A stretch of 64,000 nucleotides of DNA from Halobacteriales archaeon QS_5_70_15 (GTDB lineage: Archaea > Halobacteriota > Halobacteria > Halobacteriales > Haloarculaceae). Below, one piece after another: positions 35,038-44,184 of this stretch (position 1 is its first letter; every line of letters begins with the position of its first letter). The DNA is taken from assembly GCA_003022005.1 (NCBI GenBank), contig PXRQ01000114.1:7959-71958 (forward strand). The letters run 5' to 3'. Position numbers and translations under genes: made by a program. A model generated the notes under the pieces. It made no database searches, was not told the origin of the DNA, and was given only the letters and a program-made list of their open reading frames with translations.

Positions 35038-36069
35038 ATGGTACGCGTGGGCATCCTCGGCGCCACCGGCGCCGTCGGCCAGCGACTCGTACAGCTACTC
35101 GACCCGCACCCGGCGTTCGAGATCGCCGCACTCACGGCCTCCCCGGACTCGGCCGGCAGGAGCTACCGCGACGCGGCGAAGTGGGGGCTCGACGTCCCGA
35201 TCCCCGACTCGGTCGCCGACATCACCGTCGTCGAGACGGACGCGGAGGCCGTTCCCGACGACGTCCCGCTCCTCTTCTCCTCGCTCCCCTCCTCCGTCGG
35301 CGCGGCCGTGGAACCGGGGCTCGCCGAGGCGGGCTACGTCGTCTCCTCGAACTCCTCGAACGCCCGGATGGCCGAGGACGTCCCGCTGGTGATCCCGGAG
35401 GTCAACGCCGACCACGTCGGGCTGATCGAGGTCCAGCGCGACGAGCGCCGCTGGGACGGCGCGCTCCTGAAGAACCCCAACTGCTCGACGATCACGATGG
35501 TGCCGCCGCTGGCCGCGCTCGACGAGTTCGGCCTCGAACGGGTGACCGTCTCGACGCTCCAGGCCGTCTCCGGCGCGGGGTATTCGGGGGTCACCTCGAT
35601 GGAGATCCTCGACAACGTCCTCCCGCACATCGGCGGCGAGGAGGAGAAGATGGAGACCGAGTCCCGCAAGCTTCTCGGGAGCTTCGACGGCGCGGAGGTC
35701 GAACTCCACGGCGCGGAGGTTTCGGCCTCCTGCAACCGCGTCGCGACCCTCGACGGCCACCTCGAGAACGTCTGGGCGGACACCCGCAAGGACGTGACGG
35801 CGGCCGCCGCCGCCGAGGCGATGCGCGAGTTCCCCTCGGCCGACCTCCCCTCCTCGCCCGAACGGCTGATCGAGGCCTTCGACGACCCCGAGCGACCACA
35901 GCCGCGGCTCGACCGGATGCGCGGCGACGGGATGGCGGTCACCGCGGGCGGGCTCCAGGGGACGCCGAACGGGCTGCAGTTCAACTGCCTCGCGCACAAC
36001 ACGCTCCGTGGCGCCGCGGGCGCCTCGGTGCTCAACGGCGAACTGCTGCTGCGGGAGGACTACCTGTAG
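35038..36069 (+). CDS. asd: aspartate-semialdehyde dehydrogenase
   Basis: 343 residues. NADP-binding start VGILGATGAVGQRLVQLLD, catalytic Cys in LLKNPNCSTITMVPPL, and SGAGYSGVTSMEI followed by EEEKMETESRKLLG. It reduces aspartyl phosphate to the semialdehyde for Thr, Met, Ile and (in some archaea) lysine synthesis. ATG 35038 starts directly at the Rossmann strand; CTCTTTTCG about 25-30 nt upstream is a plausible TATA region. Confidence 0.95.
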   Translation: MVRVGILGATGAVGQRLVQLLDPHPAFEIAALTASPDSAGRSYRDAAKWGLDVPIPDSVADITVVETDAEAVPDDVPLLFSSLPSSVGAAVEPGLAEAGYVVSSNSSNARMAEDVPLVIPEVNADHVGLIEVQRDERRWDGALLKNPNCSTITMVPPLAALDEFGLERVTVSTLQAVSGAGYSGVTSMEILDNVLPHIGGEEEKMETESRKLLGSFDGAEVELHGAEVSASCNRVATLDGHLENVWADTRKDVTAAAAAEAMREFPSADLPSSPERLIEAFDDPERPQPRLDRMRGDGMAVTAGGLQGTPNGLQFNCLAHNTLRGAAGASVLNGELLLREDYL

Positions 36070-36290
36070 GCACGTCCGCGTGTCCTCGGGCTCCGGGTGA
36101 ACCCCCCTGACGGATCCAACAGTGCATATGAACGGAGAGTCCGTCCTCTTCGTCGGTCGTGGGCGCCAACGATTGCCACGTTGTACGATAACGTTTAACA
36201 TCCGACTGTCCGAACAGCCCGAGTAGCGTTCCCGGTAGACGGAGACGTGCGACGATCGCTCGTCACGGGGACGCGAGAGGTGACAGACCC

Positions 36291-36595
36291 ATGCCGACGT
36301 ACGTGACTCTGGTGAACTTCACCGAAGACGGGCTCGAGGACGTCGCCGAGCTGCCGGATCACGTGGAGCGGATCGAGGAGATGAAACGGGCACTGGGCGG
36401 TGAACCGAAGGGGTTCTTCCTGACGTTCGGACAGTACGACATGGTGGCGTTCTCGGAGATGCCCGACGCCGAGGCCACGGCGAAGGTCCAGCTCGCCAGC
36501 GCGATGGGGGGAACGCCGAAACGGAAACGCTCCGGGCGTTCTCCGTGGACGAACTCCGCGAGATCCTCGAAGAGATGCCCGAACCCGAGCCCTGA
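36291..36595 (+). pseudogene. GYD-domain protein, single-base frameshift
   Basis: Reads PTYVTLVNFTEDGLEDVAEL, GFFLTFGQYDMVAFSEMPDA and ATAKVQLASAMGG, the dimeric alpha/beta-barrel GYD family of about 97 residues. Near 36515 the run GGGGGG is one G short: an extra G would continue with NAETETLRAFSVDELREIL and stop at the TGA 36593-36595, the normal family end. As written the frame runs on to 36656 with Arg/Pro-rich nonsense. Probably a sequencing error in an intact gene. Confidence 0.8.
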
Positions 36596-36755
36596 CCGGT
36601 TCCGACCCCGGCCGGTTCGTCTCCCGTTTTCCGATCCGTCGTGGCATCACCGGTGACTCTCGTGGCCGAACAGCTCCCCCGCACACGACACGCGATCTCG
36701 CCCGTGGAGCGTTGCGGCGGGGGCGGGAACCCGATCCGACGGCGTTCGGGCACCG

Positions 36756-37214
36756 CTACGGACCGACGAACCCGGGATCGTCGCCGCGCTTCGGCGCCTC
36801 CCGACCGGCGACGTATCCGAGGGCTGCAACCGTCCCCCCGCCGAGGACGGCGAGCATCGTGACCACCAGGGGGCCGTGCGTGGCGATCAGCCGGACCCGC
36901 CCGGCGTTCGTCGCGAGCAGGTAGTTGAACCCGTAGAAGACGCCGACCGAGAGGCCGGGCGTCGAGAGCGCGACCAGGAAGCCCGCGGCGAAACAGCTCC
37001 CCGTGAGGAGCCCGGCGGCGAGCCCGTGTCTGCCCCCCGCCTCGTCCTCGCGCCGGGCGAGTCCCCCGGCCGCGGCCCCCGCGAGCAGCCCCGAAGCGAG
37101 CACCAGCGGGACGGCGACCCACCGGAGCCCCGAGAAGGTCGGGATCGACAGGACGGCGAGGTAGCCCGTCCCCCAGGCGAAGCCGACCGCCACGGCCGGC
37201 CAGTCGAGGTCCAT
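36756..37214 (-). CDS. small four-helix membrane protein
   Basis: 152 residues with four hydrophobic helices (about 5-28, 33-52, 62-85 and 110-135). A Glu/Asp/Arg-containing loop (LARREDEAGGRH) follows the second helix and a charged C-terminal tail ends the chain. No recognisable family motif. Convergent or isolated from its neighbours; function unknown. Confidence 0.65.
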   Translation of the reverse strand: MDLDWPAVAVGFAWGTGYLAVLSIPTFSGLRWVAVPLVLASGLLAGAAAGGLARREDEAGGRHGLAAGLLTGSCFAAGFLVALSTPGLSVGVFYGFNYLLATNAGRVRLIATHGPLVVTMLAVLGGGTVAALGYVAGREAPKRGDDPGFVGP

Positions 37215-37313
37215 CGGCCCCCGTTACGGACCGGGCCGCCATGGTCCCACCGGTCGTCACCCGGGTTCGCGGGGAGCCCGCCGATTTATGAGGGCCCCCG
37301 CCGCGTCCCGGGT

Positions 37314-37682
37314 ATGGAGATACTCCACACCTGCCTGAACGTCGCGGACGCCGAGCGCTCGGTCGAGTGGTACGTCGAACAGCTCGGCTTCGAGGAGTCC
37401 TGGGGGTTCGAACTCGGAGACACGCGGAACCTGTACGTCGCGGACCCGAACGGCGTCGAGTTACAGCTCTCGGAGACAGAGGGGGTCACGCCCGACGAGG
37501 AGGGGGACCTCTGGGACCACCTCGCCGTCGGGGTCGACAGCGTCGATGAGACCTTCGAGGCCGTCGATAACCACGGCGTCGTCCAGGCGCCCGAGAACAA
37601 CGAGGCGGCAGGGGCCCGGACCGCGTTCGTTCGGGACCCCGACGGCCACGTCGTCGAACTGGTCGAGCCGCTGGAGGACTGA
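37314..37682 (+). CDS. VOC family (glyoxalase I-like) protein
   Basis: 122 residues. First module: ILHTCLNVADAERSVEWYVE, then NLYVADPNGVELQLSE; second module: WDHLAVGVDSVDETFEAVDN and FVRDPDGHVVELVEPLED. Predicted metal ligands are His5, Glu in VELQL, His in DHLAV and Glu in VVELV, which is the glyoxalase I pattern, so lactoylglutathione-lyase-like chemistry is possible. The stop TGA is the left flank of a palindromic element. Confidence 0.88.
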   Translation: MEILHTCLNVADAERSVEWYVEQLGFEESWGFELGDTRNLYVADPNGVELQLSETEGVTPDEEGDLWDHLAVGVDSVDETFEAVDNHGVVQAPENNEAAGARTAFVRDPDGHVVELVEPLED

Positions 37683-37754
37683 TCCGGACGGCTGCGATCG
37701 GTGGTCGCCCGGACGGGGTCGAGAACCACCAGTAGATCGTCGCGACCGTCCGTG
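37683..37754. repeat. palindromic element, 72-bp variant
   Basis: Begins TCCGGACGGCTGCG and ends CGACCGTCCGTG, with inner arms around ATCGGTGGTCGCC and AACCACCAGTAGAT. Bounded by TGA at 37680-37682 (stop of the VOC gene) and TGA at 37755-37757, the same 3-bp direct-repeat arrangement as the 79-bp copies. Confidence 0.65.
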
Positions 37755-37858
37755 TGAGCCGGCGCCGCGTGCGGTCGGGTCACCGGCGCCGGGGGATTCG
37801 CCGGACCGGGCCGGTCGGATCGACTGACCGGCCCGGAAGGACCGCCCGAGATCGATGG

Positions 37859-38551
37859 CTACACCGCGGGGTCGGTCTCCCGCGTCTCGGCCTCCTCCGC
37901 GTCGATCACCTCGATGAGCGCCGCGATCTCCTCGGGGAGGCTCTGCCCGCCAGCCGACGTGTCGACCGTCACCATCCCGAACGGGGCGATGTCGACCACC
38001 TCGAGTTCGACGTCCGGTCGGACGCCCGCGTCGGCGAGGTAGCGAAGCTCCTCGTCGCCCTGGTGGCGGATGCGCCTGACGACGACGCGGTCGCCCACGG
38101 CGGCGTCGGCGAGCCGGCTCGTGGCCTCCCCCTCGGGGAGCCTGAGTTCGGCGTCCGGGATGGGGTCACCGTGCGGGTCGACGCCGGGGTTGCCGAGCGC
38201 CTCGGCGATCCGCTCGGAGAGCTCGTCGCTGATGTGGTGTTCCAGTCTATCGGCCTCGTCGTGGACGTCCGCCCAGTCGTAGTCGAGCTGCTCGGTGAGG
38301 AACGACTCCAGCAGCCGGTGGTGCCTGAGTATCTCCAGGGCGACGAGCTCCCCCTCCTCGGTGAGCGTGGCACCCTTGTACTGCTCGCGCTCGATGAGCC
38401 CGCGCTCCTCGAGCTTGTTGAGCATGCTGGAGACGGTCGGCGGCGTGACGTCGAGGTAGTCGGCGAGCGCCGACGTGGCGACCCGCTCGCCCGCCTCGTT
38501 CTCGAGGACGTACATCGCCTTGATGTAGTCCTCCATGACGGCGCTCAGCAT
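37859..38551 (-). CDS. DtxR family metal-dependent transcriptional regulator
   Basis: 230 residues. Winged helix about 1-65 (MEDYIKAMYVLENEAGERVA, LADYLDVTPPTVSSMLNKLE), dimerisation/metal domain about 66-140 (RHHRLLESFLTEQLDYDWAD, RLEHHISDELSERI), and an SH3-like FeoA domain about 150-215 (VGDRVVVRRIRHQGDEELRY). It is the full three-domain form, sensing Mn2+ or Fe2+. Start 38551 is used; four more residues are possible. It is divergent from hisD. Confidence 0.92.
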   Translation of the reverse strand: MLSAVMEDYIKAMYVLENEAGERVATSALADYLDVTPPTVSSMLNKLEERGLIEREQYKGATLTEEGELVALEILRHHRLLESFLTEQLDYDWADVHDEADRLEHHISDELSERIAEALGNPGVDPHGDPIPDAELRLPEGEATSRLADAAVGDRVVVRRIRHQGDEELRYLADAGVRPDVELEVVDIAPFGMVTVDTSAGGQSLPEEIAALIEVIDAEEAETRETDPAV

Positions 38552-38675
38552 CCTTACCCCCACCTACGCCCCTGTGTGGTTAGGCCTTCGGGTCAGAGGG
38601 CAGGAGTCCCGCGCCCGCGGGGTGGACTGCCGGGGTGATGGAAACCGTCTTTCCGCGGGCCGCACAAGCCCGGGT

Positions 38676-39950
38676 ATGCAACCGAGAGCCGTCGGGGACC
38701 TGGGACCGGCCGACCGGGCGGCCCTGTTCGAACGCGACGCCGGGATCGAGGACGCTCGCGGGGACGCCCGGGACATCGTCGCCCGCGTCCGCGAGGAGGG
38801 CGACGTCGCGCTGCGGGCGCTCGCCGGCGAACTGGACGACGTCGAGGTGGGGAACCTCGACGTCACCGACGAGGCGGAGCGGGCCTGGAAGTCGCTCGAC
38901 GACGGGATCCGGAGGGCCATCGAGACCGCGGCCGGGAACGTCCGCGGGTTCCACGAGCGACAGGTGCCGGCGGACTGGCGCGAGGAGTTCGACAGCCGCG
39001 AACTCGGTCGGCGGTTCCGACCGCTCGACCGCGTCGGGGTGTACGTCCCGGGCGGACGGGCGGCCTACCCCTCCAGCGCGATCATGGGCGTCGTCCCCGC
39101 GGTCGTCGCGGGGGTGGAGCACGTCGCCGTCTGCACGCCGCCCGCGGAGCCGCTCAACCCCGTCACGCTCGGGGCGATCCACCACGCGGGCGCGGACCGC
39201 GTCTACCAGGCCGGCGGCGCGCAGGCCGTCGCCGCGCTCGCCTACGGCACCGAGACGGTGAACGCCGTCCGGAAGGTCGTCGGGCCGGGCAACGCGTGGG
39301 TGACCGCCGCCAAGGCCGAGGTCCGCGGCGACGTCGAGATCGACTTCCTCGCCGGCCCGAGCGAGGTGCTCGTCCTGGCCGACGACACCCCCGACCCGGG
39401 GCTCGTCGCCGCCGACATGCTCGCCCAGGCCGAACACGACCCGAAGGCCTCGGTGGTCGCCGTGACCGACGACGGGGCGGTCGCCGACGGTATCTGCGAG
39501 GCCGTGGAGCGGCAGGTCGAGGAGCGCGAGCGGGCCGACGTCATCCGGGAGGCGCTCGGGAACGACGCTTCGGGCGTGTTCCTCGCACGGTCGATGTCCG
39601 AGGCGGTGCTGTTCGCCGAGGAGTACGCCGCCGAGCACCTCTCGATCCAGGCCGCGGACGAGGAGGCGCTGCTCGACCGGATCGACTCGGCGGGCAGCGT
39701 CTTCCTCGGGCCGTACTCCCCGGTCGCGGCCGGGGACTACGCCGCCGGGACGAACCACGTCCTCCCGACCGGCGGCGGCGCACGGACGTTCGGCGGGCTC
39801 TCGGTCGGGTCGTTCCTGCGATCCACGACCGTTCAGCGGCTGGACCGCGACGCGCTCGCCGACCTCCGGGGGACGGTCACCAGGCTCGCCGAGGCGGAGG
39901 GGTTCGAGGCCCACGCACGGAGCGTCGACGCCCGGTTCGACGAGGCGTGA
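38676..39950 (+). CDS. hisD: histidinol dehydrogenase
   Basis: 424 residues, normal length. Motifs: [69 protein letters not shown] with the zinc His, [13 protein letters not shown] and [20 protein letters not shown]. It catalyses the last two steps of histidine synthesis. ATG 38676 begins the conserved region. It stands apart from other his genes, as in many haloarchaea. Confidence 0.95.
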   Translation: MQPRAVGDLGPADRAALFERDAGIEDARGDARDIVARVREEGDVALRALAGELDDVEVGNLDVTDEAERAWKSLDDGIRRAIETAAGNVRGFHERQVPADWREEFDSRELGRRFRPLDRVGVYVPGGRAAYPSSAIMGVVPAVVAGVEHVAVCTPPAEPLNPVTLGAIHHAGADRVYQAGGAQAVAALAYGTETVNAVRKVVGPGNAWVTAAKAEVRGDVEIDFLAGPSEVLVLADDTPDPGLVAADMLAQAEHDPKASVVAVTDDGAVADGICEAVERQVEERERADVIREALGNDASGVFLARSMSEAVLFAEEYAAEHLSIQAADEEALLDRIDSAGSVFLGPYSPVAAGDYAAGTNHVLPTGGGARTFGGLSVGSFLRSTTVQRLDRDALADLRGTVTRLAEAEGFEAHARSVDARFDEA

Positions 39951-40179
39951 TCCGCGCCGGCGTCGGTCCCCGTTGAGCCACGCGCTCGTCCCCCGAACGG
40001 AGGGAAGCGACCTACCGGACACGGGAGCGGCGGCTCCGTGAGGTGGTTCGCGACGGCGGGACCGGTCCGCCGGTCGCGGTCCGCACCCGGTCGCCAGGGG
40101 CGCGGGACCCGGGGCGACTCGGACGGGGCGTCGACCCCGGTACGTTGATTGTCCGGGCCGTTCGAGGTCCTCTCGAGTC

Positions 40180-40959
40180 ATGGGACACGTCAGCCTGACG
40201 CGGACGGAAGCGGTCGGTCGCATCACGATGGACCGCCCGGAGTCGAACAACTCGATCGACCCGGAGATGGGCGAGGAGCTCCACGAGGCGGCCATCGAGC
40301 TCGTCGACGACGACGCCGTCCGGTGCATCGTCCTCACGGGAACAGGGAGGACGTTCAACACCGGCGCCGATCTGGGGGAACTCTCCGCGGACGCCGAGGA
40401 CGCCGCGCTCCTCCGGTCGATGGCCCACCAGCTGCACGGGACGGTCAGCCAGCTCCACCGCGCGCCCAAGCCGGTCATCTGTGGGATCAACGGCGTCGCC
40501 GCAGGGGGTGGTATCGGCCTCTCGGTCTGCGGGGACATCGTCCTCGTGGCCGAGTCCGCGCGGTTCGAGTTCGCCTACCCCCGCATCGGCCTGTCCGCCG
40601 ACGGCGGGTCGTCGTACTTCCTGCCCCGTCTCGTGGGGCTCAGACGGGCCCAGGAGATCGCGTTCCGCGACGAGCCGGTCGGGGCCGAGGAGGCCGTCGG
40701 GATCGGACTGGCGACCGAGGCCGTCCCTGACGAGGAGTTCGAGGACCGGCTCGCCGAGGAGGCCGCCCGGCTCGCCGAGGGGCCGACGCGGGCCCACGCA
40801 GCGACGAAGGCGCTCCTCCGGCAGTCGTTCGACCGCCAGCTCGACGAGCAGATGGCGACCGAGGCCAGCACCATCGCCGGCCTCAGCGGGACGGACGACT
40901 ACCAGCGGGGGGTCGAGGCGTTCTTGGCGGACGAGTCGCCGGACTTCCGGGGCGAGTAG
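40180..40959 (+). CDS. enoyl-CoA hydratase/isomerase (crotonase) family protein
   Basis: 259 residues. Oxyanion-hole motifs TGTGRTFNTGADL and GINGVAAGGGIGLSVCGDIV, and the active-site loop AYPRIGLSADGGSSYFLPRL. In that loop Asp replaces the first catalytic Glu of classical hydratases, as in PaaG-type isomerases. It acts on an acyl-CoA double bond; isomerase activity is more likely than hydratase. Single gene; no beta-oxidation partners are next to it. Confidence 0.88.
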   Translation: MGHVSLTRTEAVGRITMDRPESNNSIDPEMGEELHEAAIELVDDDAVRCIVLTGTGRTFNTGADLGELSADAEDAALLRSMAHQLHGTVSQLHRAPKPVICGINGVAAGGGIGLSVCGDIVLVAESARFEFAYPRIGLSADGGSSYFLPRLVGLRRAQEIAFRDEPVGAEEAVGIGLATEAVPDEEFEDRLAEEAARLAEGPTRAHAATKALLRQSFDRQLDEQMATEASTIAGLSGTDDYQRGVEAFLADESPDFRGE

Positions 40960-41053
40960 CCGCCCGTCGTGGCCGGCGAGCGGCCGGCCGGGATCCCCGG
41001 TCGAACCGTCCGGCGACCGGTACGCTCGTGTCGCTCCGGCCGCTCCCCCCGGT

Positions 41054-41413
41054 GTGCGCTACCTCGTCCCGCGACTCGACACCGGGGACGCGGTGGACGT
41101 GCTGACCGTCGTGTCGCCCGACGACGTCGACGACCCGGGCTCGCCGTCCTCGGCCCGGGACGCGGGGGACGCCGCGAACGTCGCGACGACGCGCCTCGCA
41201 GGGCTCGCGGCGGTCGAGACGCTCGCGCGGGAGGGCTTGCCGGCCGAGACGATCCGCTCGGTCGCCGAGGGGCGGTCCCCGGACGTGGTGCTGGTCGGTG
41301 CACACGGCGGACGGCCCGGTGCGGGTCCGGAGGTGGGAGCGGTCACGCGATCGATCCTCGGGAGCCTCGACCGCCCCGTGGTCGTCCTCCCGCTCCCGCC
41401 GCTGGATCCGTGA
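41054..41413 (+). CDS. universal-stress-protein-like, possibly N-terminally truncated
   Basis: 119 residues from GTG 41054. RYLVPRLDTGDAVDVLTVVS aligns with the second strand and helix of the downstream Usp (DYLEPRLEPTDEVYVLTVEE), so the first beta strand and loop seem to be missing or lie upstream in the same open frame (DRYARVAPAAPPG). The rest is intact: LAREGLPAETIRSVAEG, VVLVGAHGGRPG, VTRSILGSLDRPVVVLPLP. The start is uncertain, and the gene may be a decaying paralogue. Confidence 0.55.
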   Translation: MRYLVPRLDTGDAVDVLTVVSPDDVDDPGSPSSARDAGDAANVATTRLAGLAAVETLAREGLPAETIRSVAEGRSPDVVLVGAHGGRPGAGPEVGAVTRSILGSLDRPVVVLPLPPLDP

Positions 41414-41531
41414 CCGGCAGCGTCGGGCCGCCGGGGCCGGTTTCCGGGGGGGACGAACCGAACCACCGGATCGGCGGTTCGATTTCGAGACGGCCCGAAA
41501 CACTTTCTTTCGACATGAACTTGATGAAATC

Positions 41532-41909
41532 GTGACGGCCTACCTCGTCGCGACGGCCTCCGCCGGGACGACGACCGCGGCCTGTGACTACCTGGAGCCG
41601 CGTCTCGAGCCGACCGACGAGGTGTACGTCCTGACGGTCGAGGAGCCCGACGTGCCCGGTGCGACGCCCGCCGACTTCGAGGAGGCACAGACCCGACTCA
41701 GCGAGATCACGTCCGTTCGGACGATCAGGCGACAGGGCCACCCCGACCAGGCCATCGTCGCCTTCGCCCGGAAGAAGGGGATCGACGAGATCATCATGGG
41801 GCCACAGCGCGACGCCGCGCCCGGCTTCTCGACCATCGGATCCACGACGCGAGCGGTGCTCAACAAGGTCGAGACACCGGTGTTCGTCGTCCCCCGGTCG
41901 CCCGGATAG
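41532..41909 (+). CDS. universal stress protein family
   Basis: 125 residues from GTG 41532: VTAYLVATASAGTTTAACDY, then IVAFARKKGIDEIIMGPQRD and STTRAVLNKVETPVFVVPRS. It has the Usp fold but lacks the usual ATP-loop glycines (GPQRDAAPG instead of GxxG), so it is probably a non-ATP-binding Usp. AACACTTTCTTTCG (41498-41511) about 25-30 nt upstream fits a leaderless promoter. It lies 118 nt after the truncated Usp-like gene. Confidence 0.75.
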   Translation: MTAYLVATASAGTTTAACDYLEPRLEPTDEVYVLTVEEPDVPGATPADFEEAQTRLSEITSVRTIRRQGHPDQAIVAFARKKGIDEIIMGPQRDAAPGFSTIGSTTRAVLNKVETPVFVVPRSPG

Positions 41910-42063
41910 GGCGTCCCGCGGCCGCTCGTAGGGCACGTCGTACTCCCGCTCCCGCCGACGAGTCGAGCGTTATCCCCACCGCCCCGCGGACCCGTCCCGG
42001 TCGACCCGGACGGCACGGCACCGACACTGCCATCGGTACCGGGGTCGAGCCGGCGCGGCCGAC

Positions 42064-42882
42064 TCACCGCGACAGCGACAGCCCGGCGTGCCAGGTGTCC
42101 GTTCCCGCGTCGGCCTTCACCGTCTCCATCTCGTCGAGCAGTTTCGCCGCGAGGCTCGCACACCGGCCGGCCCGCTGTTCGCCCTCCGTGCGGAACTCGC
42201 CGGTGACCCGGTTCGCGTACACCGTACAGACCGCACCCCCCCGGAGCCCGTAGAGGTTCGCCAGCGTGAGGATGGCCGCGGCCTCCATCTCGAAGTTCAG
42301 CACGCCGGTCTCGCGGAGCTCCTCGACCGGATCGTCGGCCCCGGCGGCCTCGAACCCACCGAACCCGTCCCTGCCCTGCCCGGCGTAGAACGAGTCCGTC
42401 GAGCAGGTGAGCCCGACGTGGTAGTCGTAGCCCAGTTCCTCCGCGGCCGCGACGAGCGCCGAAACCACCTCGTGGTCCGCGACGGCGGGGTAGTCCTCGC
42501 GGACGTACTCGTCGCTGGTCCCCTCCTGTCTGACCGCCCCCGACGTGATGATCAGGTCGCCGACCTCGACGCCCGGCTGGATGACCCCACACGAACCCAC
42601 TCGGACGAACGTCTCGGCGCCGACGCGGGCGAGCTCCTCGACCGCGATGGCCGCCGACGGCGAGCCGATGCCCGTCGACGTACACGTCACCGGTGCGCCC
42701 TCGTACTCGCCGGCGACGGTCCGGAACTCCCGGTGGCTGGCGACCTCCTCGGCGCCGTCCCACGACGCTGCGATCTTGGGGACGCGCTCGGGGTCGCCCG
42801 GCAGCAGGACCGGCCCCGCCACGTCGTCCGGCCCGACCGCGACGTGGTACTGCACCTCCTCGTTCGGGTCCTCGCTGTCCAT
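42064..42882 (-). CDS. udp: uridine phosphorylase (nucleoside phosphorylase family)
   Basis: 272 residues. Phosphate-binding LLPGDPERVPKIA, GIGSPSAAIAVEELARVG, VRVGSCGVIQPGVEVGDLII and the ribose-binding Glu in LNFEMEAAAILTLANLYGLR. It splits uridine, or a related nucleoside, with phosphate to give ribose-1-phosphate. It belongs with the cytidine deaminase, nucleoside ABC transporter and phosphosugar mutase genes on the same strand between 43.4 and 52.1 kb. Confidence 0.9.
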   Translation of the reverse strand: MDSEDPNEEVQYHVAVGPDDVAGPVLLPGDPERVPKIAASWDGAEEVASHREFRTVAGEYEGAPVTCTSTGIGSPSAAIAVEELARVGAETFVRVGSCGVIQPGVEVGDLIITSGAVRQEGTSDEYVREDYPAVADHEVVSALVAAAEELGYDYHVGLTCSTDSFYAGQGRDGFGGFEAAGADDPVEELRETGVLNFEMEAAAILTLANLYGLRGGAVCTVYANRVTGEFRTEGEQRAGRCASLAAKLLDEMETVKADAGTDTWHAGLSLSR

Positions 42883-42986
42883 GCCCCTCGCAGGACGCCG
42901 CCGCTCCTAAGTGCTGGGTCGACCCGGAGGCGATCCACGGTCCGTGCCTCACCCGGGTATAAGGGGCAGGGGCCCGGCTCGAGGGT

Positions 42987-43382
42987 ATGGATCTCCACCA
43001 CGTCGGCCAGCTGCTCGACGCCGACTTCGACGCCAGCGTCGCGTTCTACCGCGATTCGCTCGGACTGTCGCTCCGCGAAACGACCGACGGTCCGGTACGG
43101 GTGGCGTTCTTCGAGACCGACTCGGCGGAGTTCCACCTGATCGTCCGCGAGTCCCGCGGGTCGCCCGCCGACCGGCTGCTCGACACCGTCCGGGCCCGGT
43201 CTGCCGCCCACGTCGCCTTCGAGGTGGCCGACCTGGAGGTAGCGGTCACCAACGCCGACGCGGCCGGGCTGGAGTTCATCGGCGACCCGGTGATCCAGGA
43301 CGGGCTCGGACCCTACCGCCGGGCGTTCGTCGCACCCGAGGGGCACGTCGGCATCCCGTTCGAGTTCGTCGAGCCGGTCTGA
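42987..43382 (+). CDS. VOC family (glyoxalase-like) protein
   Basis: 131 residues: MDLHHVGQLLDADFDASVAF, YRDSLGLSLRETTDGPVRVA, FFETDSAEFHLIVRES, then AAHVAFEVADLEVAVTNADA and VGIPFEFVEPV. The order of ligands (His near 5, His about 85, Glu at the end) suggests a methylmalonyl-CoA-epimerase-like or glyoxalase-like member. It sits on the opposite strand inside the nucleoside region and is probably unrelated to it. Confidence 0.8.
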   Translation: MDLHHVGQLLDADFDASVAFYRDSLGLSLRETTDGPVRVAFFETDSAEFHLIVRESRGSPADRLLDTVRARSAAHVAFEVADLEVAVTNADAAGLEFIGDPVIQDGLGPYRRAFVAPEGHVGIPFEFVEPV

Positions 43383-43409
43383 CGCCGTCGAGCGACCGCC
43401 CTCCCCGAG

Positions 43410-43826
43410 CTACCGGTCTAGCGTCTCGCGGTCGATGGTCGCCGGGATGAGTTCGCCGAGCGTGTACTCGCTGACGACGGGTCCGTCCTCGCTGCCGCCC
43501 TCGTCACAGTAGACCGGCAGGTCCGCCCCGCAGAACTCGGCGAGGGTCTGTCGGCACATCCCGCAGGGCGTGACGCCGTCGCGCTCCCCGGAGGCGACGG
43601 CGATGGCCTCGAAATCTCGGTGAGCCTCTATCAGCGCCCGGGCGACCGCCACCTCCTCGGCGTGGAGGCTGTTGGAGTAGTTGGCGTTCTCGAGGTTCGC
43701 GCCCGTGTAGACGCTCCCGTCGGCGGTCAGCAGGGCGGCGCCGACGCGGTACTCGGAGTAGGGGACGTACGCGCGGTCGAGGGCGCTCCGGGCTTCCGCG
43801 ACGAGGTCGGCGGGGTCGTGGCACAT
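43410..43826 (-). CDS. cdd: cytidine deaminase
   Basis: 138 residues. Zinc site: NSLHAEEVAVARALIEAH (HAE) and TPCGMCRQTLAEFC (PCxxC); N-terminal AYVPYSEYRVGAALLTADGS is the substrate-binding strand. It converts cytidine to uridine, feeding the uridine phosphorylase next to it. Start 43826 gives standard length; the open frame extends further upstream across the palindromic element at 43931 without conservation. Confidence 0.92.
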   Translation of the reverse strand: MCHDPADLVAEARSALDRAYVPYSEYRVGAALLTADGSVYTGANLENANYSNSLHAEEVAVARALIEAHRDFEAIAVASGERDGVTPCGMCRQTLAEFCGADLPVYCDEGGSEDGPVVSEYTLGELIPATIDRETLDR

Positions 43827-44184
43827 GGGGTTCTCTGTGGGTCGGGTGTGGATAGGTTTCGTGATGTTTCTCGTACCGCGCCCGTTCGGCGGCCATCGCT
43901 GAACGGACTGACGATGTCGAGTGGGACTGATACGGTCGTGCGTAACGATGTACCGTCGATACCCGACCCTGTCCGGGTTCTCGACGGTAAAAGACGACGC
44001 ACGACCGTATGAAAGGGGCCGACCGCTACACGAAGCACGACGAGGTAAAGACCGCAGGCCGAACGGAGTGAGGCCGAGGACCGCAACGAGCCCCGCGAGT
44101 GTCGCGGTCGGGGGCTTTCGAGACGTTCTCTCAGTTGGCAACGGAAGCTGGAACGGCCTCGAACACCCGAACGACGAATGCCTA
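43827..44184. other. 358-nt interval between cdd and the ABC permease
   Basis: Holds palindromic element copy 3 and a GC-skewed stretch with GCAGGCCGAACGGAGTGAGG, a low-complexity type common in haloarchaeal spacers. No gene is seen. The minus-strand nucleoside operon ends at 44185. Confidence 0.5.
43931..44009. repeat. 79-bp palindromic element, copy 3
   Basis: Begins TACGGTCGTGCGTAACGATG and ends GACGCACGACCGTA. Flanked by TGA at 43928-43930 and TGA at 44010-44012. The outer arms match copy 2 exactly, and its centre is nearly the reverse complement of that of copy 2. Confidence 0.85.

Noticed and set aside
33111..35135. 674-residue minus-strand ORF opposite the MATE gene
   Set aside because: Composition (Arg, Glu, Asp, Gly runs) is that of an antisense shadow; the MATE protein on the other strand is clear.
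36128..36226. 32-codon ORF upstream of the GYD gene
   Set aside because: Short, basic, no conserved pattern and no TATA box at the right distance.
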